64,000 nucleotides of DNA, taken from contig CAJQUW010000498.1 in NCBI GenBank assembly GCA_907163375.1, positions 310,001 to 374,000 of the forward strand, read 5' to 3'. The stretch comes from Prostheceraeus crozeri. Lineage: Eukaryota; Platyhelminthes; Polycladida; Euryleptidae. The position numbers and the translations under genes were made by a program. Of this stretch, positions 57,773-64,000 are shown in pieces (position 1 is the first letter of the stretch; each line of letters starts with the position of its first letter). A model generated the notes under the pieces. It had not been told where the DNA came from and ran no database searches. It saw nothing but the letters and a program-made list of their open reading frames with translations.

Positions 57773-59305
57773 TCCGTCGTGCTGTGTCTGACATTGAATT
57801 AAGAGTGAACACTGTAGATTTCTATGGTGGAAACTTTTCGATGTTGCGTAGTGTATTTGCTTGCCTGCTGGTTTTTGAACGATTCTAAAGTGGACGTTTT
57901 ATAAATAATGTTACAAAACTGAATAAGTGAGTGAAAAAATATGACATGCCTGTAATTTCGGCTAAAAGAAAGGGAGTGCTATTTTGAAATTCTGTTTCGC
58001 AAAATTACATGAAATTCAATTAATTTTAGAAGATCCCTTCTCTTAAAAATGCAAGTCGATCAATTGCTACTATTCATGTTTTAATGTACTCTTTTTATCA
58101 GTCTAGACCAGACATAGCTTCGTTTTGAGGATATTGATGTTCTCTGCTCTCATGGTAACTGAATCCGTCATACGCGAACTGTTATTATTGCCAAGGGGAT
58201 ATGATGAGATACCGTTATATCTTTTGTTCATTCCATTTATAAAAGAAGGCCACTGGATAAGATGTTAATGAGATGCGAACATTGTGTACGATCACTCTAT
58301 GCATCAACTATGATTTAAAACCTGTTAAAAACATCGGTGCGCCGTAACTTTTGATTCTAATTTAATCGTTTTTAAGGGGCTTCAGTTGAAAGCGCAATGC
58401 ACGGAACATGCATTAAGGAGGCATGTAGCATTATAACACTGGTAAATACCTGCTACTATTGGCTCAGTAGGAATTATTTTGAGATAAAACGACAAAATAC
58501 GAATGAAAACACGCAGATAGAGCGCAATCATGAAGTGATCATGATAATACTATGAAGGCAAAAGCAAAAGCAATAAGAAACCGATATTAACTTATTATGT
58601 TAAGAATCCTTGTCAGTAAAGCATATAAAATTATACAAAGGCCAATACTTATACATCCATAGTAGCCTTAGATAACCTCTGGGATATTTCTGTCGTCATA
58701 GTTGAAACTGAAAAGGCATCAGTGAACTTAATATCACAATAATTGGTCATTTATACGTGTCTGCTTTTGTATTTTCGTTCGTACAAATGTGCTTTGCTTA
58801 ATTCTGTGTTTCTATTATTGCGTTAGTGTAGTAATCACATGCATGTCACATGGCGTGAATAAAATAATAACTGATATTGCACAGTGAAGTGATACAGCCG
58901 GCATACAACACTTTATTACATCATTTTTAATCATATAGCGTAATTTGTCGTCTGAAAATAACAGCATCCTATCAAATTCGGAATCGTGTTTCAAACGTAG
59001 CCGTAAGACTTCTGATGAAGTTCAAAACAACAGCTTTAGCCGACGAATCAACTACAGCGCCTTTACGAAAAATGTACTACTTGGAAAATTGTCCTATTTA
59101 TTAGTCACCACGTATGGCGGACTTATCATAGTCGTGTACTTCACAACTTGATTTATTGTGCTTCAATTTCGTGAGAAAAGCTATTGTCAGAATTATTTAA
59201 ATCATTATTAAAATATATCAATCAACAGCAGTGTTTCCAGTTTGAGAATTGTGGGAATCAGCCATTCGTGTTGCAGTGATGATAAACCTCATGAGAAAAA
59301 ACACA
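57773..59305. other. no gene recognised
   Basis: AT-rich non-coding DNA. Confidence 0.45.
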
Positions 59306-59307
59306 GA

Positions 59308-59309
<2 letters not shown>

Positions 59310-59351
<42 letters not shown>
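59310..59351. repeat. (AT)n microsatellite
   Basis: About 20 uninterrupted TA dinucleotides. Confidence 0.97.
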
Positions 59352-59353
<2 letters not shown>

Positions 59354-60432
59354 TTTGGTAAATGGGATGCTAATCAACTTCTAAATTCTTTTTCTTACAC
59401 TAATCTTACTGGTTTTATTTAGTTTTTGCTCGTGATTTAATGTCGACTCATTTGTTGCCGGTGATCATTTATACAAGAATTTCAACTCTTAAGTTCTTCG
59501 TTGCGAAGAAGAAAGCAGATTACTGTAAACATCTGACGATGCTCAGAACACCTGCAAAATTGCATTTGACATTTAAGAAAATACCTCATTCGTCATATCA
59601 GAAGCCCCGGGCTTATAATTACTGTTGAACCAGTGAGAAGGGCCGATTATTTGAAGCGGGGATTTTATTACTTTATTTCAGAATTTTTTGATATTTAACA
59701 ATTACATTGTACCGCATTTACTTTTCATATTTCTGCAAGCTGTTTTATTAATTCAAAAAATAAAAGCAATAGTTCTGCAATGAAAAAACTACCCGGTAAA
59801 TTACTAAAAATCCAAGCACGTATAGCCATAGGGAGAATTAGAATTTGCACTTGCACTCAGAATCATCGTCATGGACTTCGACACATTGAAATACACTTTC
59901 ATCCAATTAACTAACATAATCCTCAATGTCGAATGTGCTTTCAACCTTGCGTCGATGTAGCTGGTCAAGAATATTTAACTGCTCTAAAGCATGAATGTTC
60001 ATGTCTTCACAGCCGTCCAACGAAGTGGTCAAGCCACAAACGTGAAACGCGTGTTGATGAGTTCCACTTCTAATGAACTCCAGGCAGAAACAACCCATTT
60101 GCACAATTGGAGTTTGCTCGGATGGTTTGGATTTCCCGCTGCAGTCTTGTTTGATTCTTAAACACCGATTGTACGAGCCCAATTTTCCTCCCACCCTTCC
60201 CTCTTGAAGATTTTCTTCTGTACGGCAAAGGAGTGTCTTGAACTCATCCTATCAAAATCAACCATGATCGAGAGCATCGAAAGCAGACGTCTGCGTACAC
60301 AAACGCCAGACAAATCGCTACTTTTTGTCACGCGACTGTGTGAACTAGCGTGCGCCCATAGAAATAGGACATTTATGTGCAGTGTATTCACACTGATATG
60401 ATGTAGTCCATCACTCATAATTCCATAGTTGA
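59352..60432. other. no gene recognised
   Basis: AT-rich; two overlapping minus-strand frames (59907-60194 and 60158-60673) have no recognisable domain. Confidence 0.4.
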
Positions 60433-60433
60433 A

Positions 60434-60488
60434 GGGGGCTTCTAATCGGACAGGGGCCTGTAATAGAGCAGGGGCTTCTAATAGGACG
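60434..60488 (+). repeat. short tandem repeat, 3 x about 18 bp
   Basis: Three imperfect units of the form GGGGCTTCTAATAGGAC follow each other, the middle one GGGGCCTGTAATAGAGC. Confidence 0.75.
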
Positions 60489-61598
60489 AATACGGTAATT
60501 TCTGAAAAAAACTTGATATCATATGGATTAAACCACTCTCTAGGCATGTACACATACTTTTCAGAACAAAATGCATTGATGATTGAATGCACTAGACAAT
60601 TATCGATCATATTCTTAGAAAATAAGAGATTTCGGTAGTAATGACGGTCTCGTTGACTGAAGGAACTTAACACGAGACGATCTCAAGCTTCAAAGCAGTT
60701 CAGAAAATCAATTGGTACCGAAGTCATTATCTTGTGAATCACATGTGATACGGGCGATGAAATGGATTCGACTGACTGCATTTGTAGTCAACATACCTAT
60801 AACAATGCACTCCGGATAGAATTTCAAAATGTCCTCATATTTCAGAGAGCACTGCCTCTGGAGAGCGTATCTCATCCTACCAAACTGATGAAGTTCTAGC
60901 TACGAATGATTCATTATCATCCATCATCTGATAGCTATGCATTGCACAACCAAATCTGCCAGACCTGTAAATCCTTGCAAAGAAAGTCACCACGAAATCT
61001 CCACGAATTAAATAATTGTTGAGTAATTGTATAAGGCCGAATAATTGTGGCGAATTTGCGGCCACTTTTGTGGTCAGGCACCGTAATTACTATTAAACGT
61101 TATTTTGTCATATTTCCATTACGAGATGCAATGTTGATATTCCGTAGAAATATTGCTATTCAACCACGACATCCGAGCGTCATTCCAAAATACAGCACGA
61201 CGAGCCGAGTATATATATTGATACATGACGCATATTTTATTTTTGCATGCCGTCATGTTAGTTAGTGGCAAAGTTGAAGGTTCACATAATTATACTACTT
61301 GTAAAAGTCACAAGTAGTTATGATAATGGCATCTTGGAAATTTGCACTTTTAATGCACTTTGATCGTGCATGCCATCGTGTATGCTCAGACTGGCGAGAA
61401 AAGTTCAAACACATGTTCAATGTGTTCCACTCTCTCTCCTCACCACTATTTGAAATACCTCACACGAAACTCCAAAAAATACTTTAAATATTTCGACGTC
61501 TTTTCGATATCGGGGAAATGAAAATTAAAATGCAATTGGCCACAAATTTCTACTTAGCATTTTACAAAGTAATTATTTTTGTATCATCAGCTCCTCTC
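60489..61598. other. no gene recognised
   Basis: AT-rich non-coding DNA. Confidence 0.45.
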
Positions 61599-61600
61599 AG

Positions 61601-61739
61601 TAATTTGAGATAATTTGAAGTCTCATCGAAATTCGTGAATCTACTTGCATTTTTATAAGCAAGTTCTGTCAAGATGTTACAATTTGTTTTAGAAATGCAT
61701 CCATTGATTCTGATGGGACTTCAAATTATCTCAAATTAT
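61601..61739. mobile_element. small MITE with TAATTTGAGATAATTTGAAG ends
   Basis: The 139-bp unit has near-perfect inverted repeats of about 28 bp (TAATTTGAGATAATTTGAAG at the left, its complement at the right ending 61739, one mismatch further in). TA at each outer edge suggests a TA target, as for Tc1/mariner-driven MITEs. Confidence 0.85.
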
Positions 61740-63830
61740 TAAGAGAATATGAAGATATAAAAAATACTAGCATTATGAAATGTTAAGTAAAAATTCATAT
61801 GTACATCAATTGTTTATTAATTTCCATTCCGCGATCTCGTAATCCAGCGAAATATTTTGTGGATTCAATCGTGGTTTCTCGTGACAAATCAGGTTCTTCT
61901 ACGTTCGCTCAGGTTTCCATATTTTAGAAGTGTTACTGACTGTCAAATTGTGCAAATAAAGGCTGAATTAAGGATTGGCTGTTTCAAGAGGATTTGGAAC
62001 ATCCTACATCTCAGCAGCTATCGTGCACACAAGTAAAAATGCATATTTGGAATGCAAAATCTATGGTGATAGGAATTATTCATAATATTATATAATTGTC
62101 CTTAAGAGGAAAGTATGTGAACCAGAGACATACCCCGGTACTTTATAAATTTCATGACACTTGTTCCTTCATCTGAAAGACTACCTGAAATCCAACGCAT
62201 GTAATCGAAAGAGCACGCTTGAATTTTTTGTTTAAATACCTGACACGCTTGAATATCTGACATGTGGATTTTGTGACAATTAGTTTTTTAAGAAATAGTA
62301 AGTGCTTACGATAGTCAGCACTCACACGATTAGGTAGTACTCGTAGATAGATTAACCTGTGTTGTCAGAAACCAGTGCTGTGCAGGTGTATCTGACGTTT
62401 AATCAAATTTTCCATTGATGGTAAAGCGTACTCTCAAGCGCTGCATGCCCTTATATTCCTTATATCCTTCATTTAATAATTTATACCAATCACAGTGAAT
62501 TGTAAGCACTTCTGCAGTGGTCGATCTCTATTATTTAAACATATATATGCAATATATAGGCCTACTTATCATTTAGAACTATGTTACACAACGTTTAACA
62601 TGCATGATAAGTGAAATAACGCTAATGCTATGGCCATGTGATAAGGTAGTGCTACATACACAAAATTTTCCTCAGCTTGGTGCTTCATGCTTGATCTATC
62701 TGAAAAGTTGCGGCAAAATGAAATGTGGCTGCATAAAGTATTTCCAGTGTTATCGCAATGTAGCACCATAATTAATTAAGCTCAATATCCTACAAATAGG
62801 TGGATGACTGGGGTGTGCGCTGGACAGATTTCCCTCTAAATATTTGTTACCTCAGAAATAGCCCATAGTAGGACAAGGTACATGCCTTGCTATTTGGAAA
62901 CACGATCGGGCTGCCGATTTTCAAGATTATTTCCCTCGACTTCCTCTTAAATTTGACTTTTCATATTTGTGCTGATGTATCATAGAATATAATCTGTTGG
63001 GTTTGCAAACATGTCAATCATAACGAACGCTATCATTTGATGTTGCTGGTAAGGATATGAGCTTCCCAGAAATACGCATTAACTTCTCTCTGAGAATGGA
63101 TTTCAAGACCAGCAGAACAAGTCATGAAAAAAGGACTTCTCTGTGACGCAATTTTCACAGAATTTTATTGTTGGGATAATTTGCTGAAACTATGGAAACT
63201 TCATTTGTGGGCGTGAGTCATAATTACAGTTTGAAACGCTAGCCCATATTTTCAATCGTCAAAAAGTTGCGTTCGACTGATAACTATGCACACGATCTTA
63301 TGAACCTTAATTCCGAACAGCAAAGCATCTTGAGTGTTACTTGAAATATGAATATTGATTATTCAAGTTAAACTTGCAGCGGTGTATTCAAATGACTTTG
63401 CTAACTTTACACGGGCAGGACCCAGATCTTTACATTGAAATTACAAGCCTGGCCCACGCCGAAAAGTGAAAACCTGCACCGAATCATTTGAGTTAAGATG
63501 TAGATAGAATACTTGTACTTGCATTTCTCAAAAGTGGGCTTTTACAACAATCCTCTGGTATGATATATTGATTGAATCTTCCTGACATGATTTTAGGCTC
63601 TGCGAATTCGATGCTGTCAAACAAAAAAAATGGTTGACTTGTTGATCGAATTCCTATTGCCGCCGTAGAAAGAGGTGTTTGTTTGTTTGGATAACACGAG
63701 TATAATCTACCTGTAGGTAATTATGTACGTTCACTTCAGCTTCATAAATGTGCTATCTCGTTAAGCCCATGCATATTTCGTGTGTTTATTATCTTTTTAA
63801 ACGATCTACCGCACAAAGATTTTCATGAAA
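61740..63830. other. no gene recognised
   Basis: AT-rich non-coding DNA up to the LINE at the window edge. Confidence 0.45.
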
Positions 63831-63833
63831 TGT

Positions 63834-64000
63834 CACCATACTTATAGAATTGTATCAGGCATACCTAAAGGTTCTGTACTTGCTTCTTATATTTTTGCTT
63901 GCTATTTTGGCGATTTTGGTTATTCACAACATTCAACATGCTGTGTTAACTACGCTGATGATTTAACGGCTGTGATACCAATATATGATGATGATTGTGT
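63834..64000 (+). mobile_element. LINE reverse transcriptase palm (continues past the window)
   Basis: One open plus-strand frame reads HTYRIVSGIPKGSVLASYIF, then ACYFGDF and, 14 residues on, VNYADDLTAVIPIYDD, up to the last base of the window. The GIPKGSVL and YADD boxes are motifs B and C of non-LTR retrotransposon reverse transcriptases, with both catalytic aspartates present. The clade is CR1/L2-like at best. A short FLNDLP segment at about 63795-63812 lies upstream in another frame and may be a displaced piece. Only this part of the element is in the window. Confidence 0.8.

Noticed and set aside
59907-60673. two overlapping minus-strand frames as a gene
   Set aside because: They overlap each other in different frames, lack any motif, and include the tandem repeat at 60434-60488.

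Overview
The window is animal nuclear DNA: AT-rich, intron-rich and crowded with transposon debris. It holds one recognisable host gene and is otherwise mostly introns, intergenic DNA and repeats. The host gene is a SYD-1/SYDE-type synapse-defective Rho GTPase-activating protein on the minus strand. The mix of Penelope, RTE-type and other LINEs, piggyBac, Tc1/mariner, hAT-type MITEs and several tRNA-derived SINE families, with introns near 10 kb, fits a marine invertebrate (an echinoderm, another invertebrate deuterostome, or a mollusc). The sequence alone does not settle which.

Host genes. Two minus-strand exons (14377-15498 and 4423-4583) encode a serine-rich region, a C2 domain and the first two thirds of a RhoGAP domain. 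They are separated by a 9.8 kb intron, and their splice phases and protein reading match. The rest of RhoGAP must lie left of the window, and the N-terminal exons lie to the right of 15498. A second candidate host exon, probably a terminal coding exon, is on the plus strand at 45781-46449. I do not recognise its protein.

Mobile DNA, left to right: an RTE LINE piece (1.2-2.1 kb); a dispersed unclassified repeat (copies near 2.9, 3.2, 7.1, 7.5 and 51.9 kb); a 4 x 32 bp minisatellite (7.9 kb); a tRNA-type SINE (9.8 kb, relatives at 47.4 and 48.0 kb); a palindrome with two 219 bp arms that read as identical (13.0-13.55 kb); a Tc1/mariner element with an uninterrupted DD34E transposase (16.8-18.2 kb); a 1.0 kb TA-flanked non-autonomous element (22.5-23.5 kb); a Penelope-like element with inverted ends and a 14 bp flanking direct repeat (25.7-27.6 kb); nested MITEs (29.7-30.8 kb); an RTE LINE 3' end (31.4-32.0 kb); a piggyBac remnant with its cysteine-rich tail (36.1-38.1 kb); more LINE pieces (21.2, 41.6, 43.5, 63.8 kb), a hAT-type MITE (46.8 kb), small foldback MITEs and a decayed Tc1 (57.2 kb).

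The most interesting system is a short tRNA-promoter-bearing repeat (copies at 23.7, 34.0 and 34.2 kb) whose 3' half contains a hammerhead ribozyme core. The minus-strand copy at 33977-34030 keeps CTGATGA, a GGCC/GGCC stem II, GAAAC, GTC and a two-part stem I. Its stem III sequence is the palindrome ACATGT, which suggests cleavage as a dimer. The element is therefore best read as a hammerhead-bearing SINE or retrozyme-like family.
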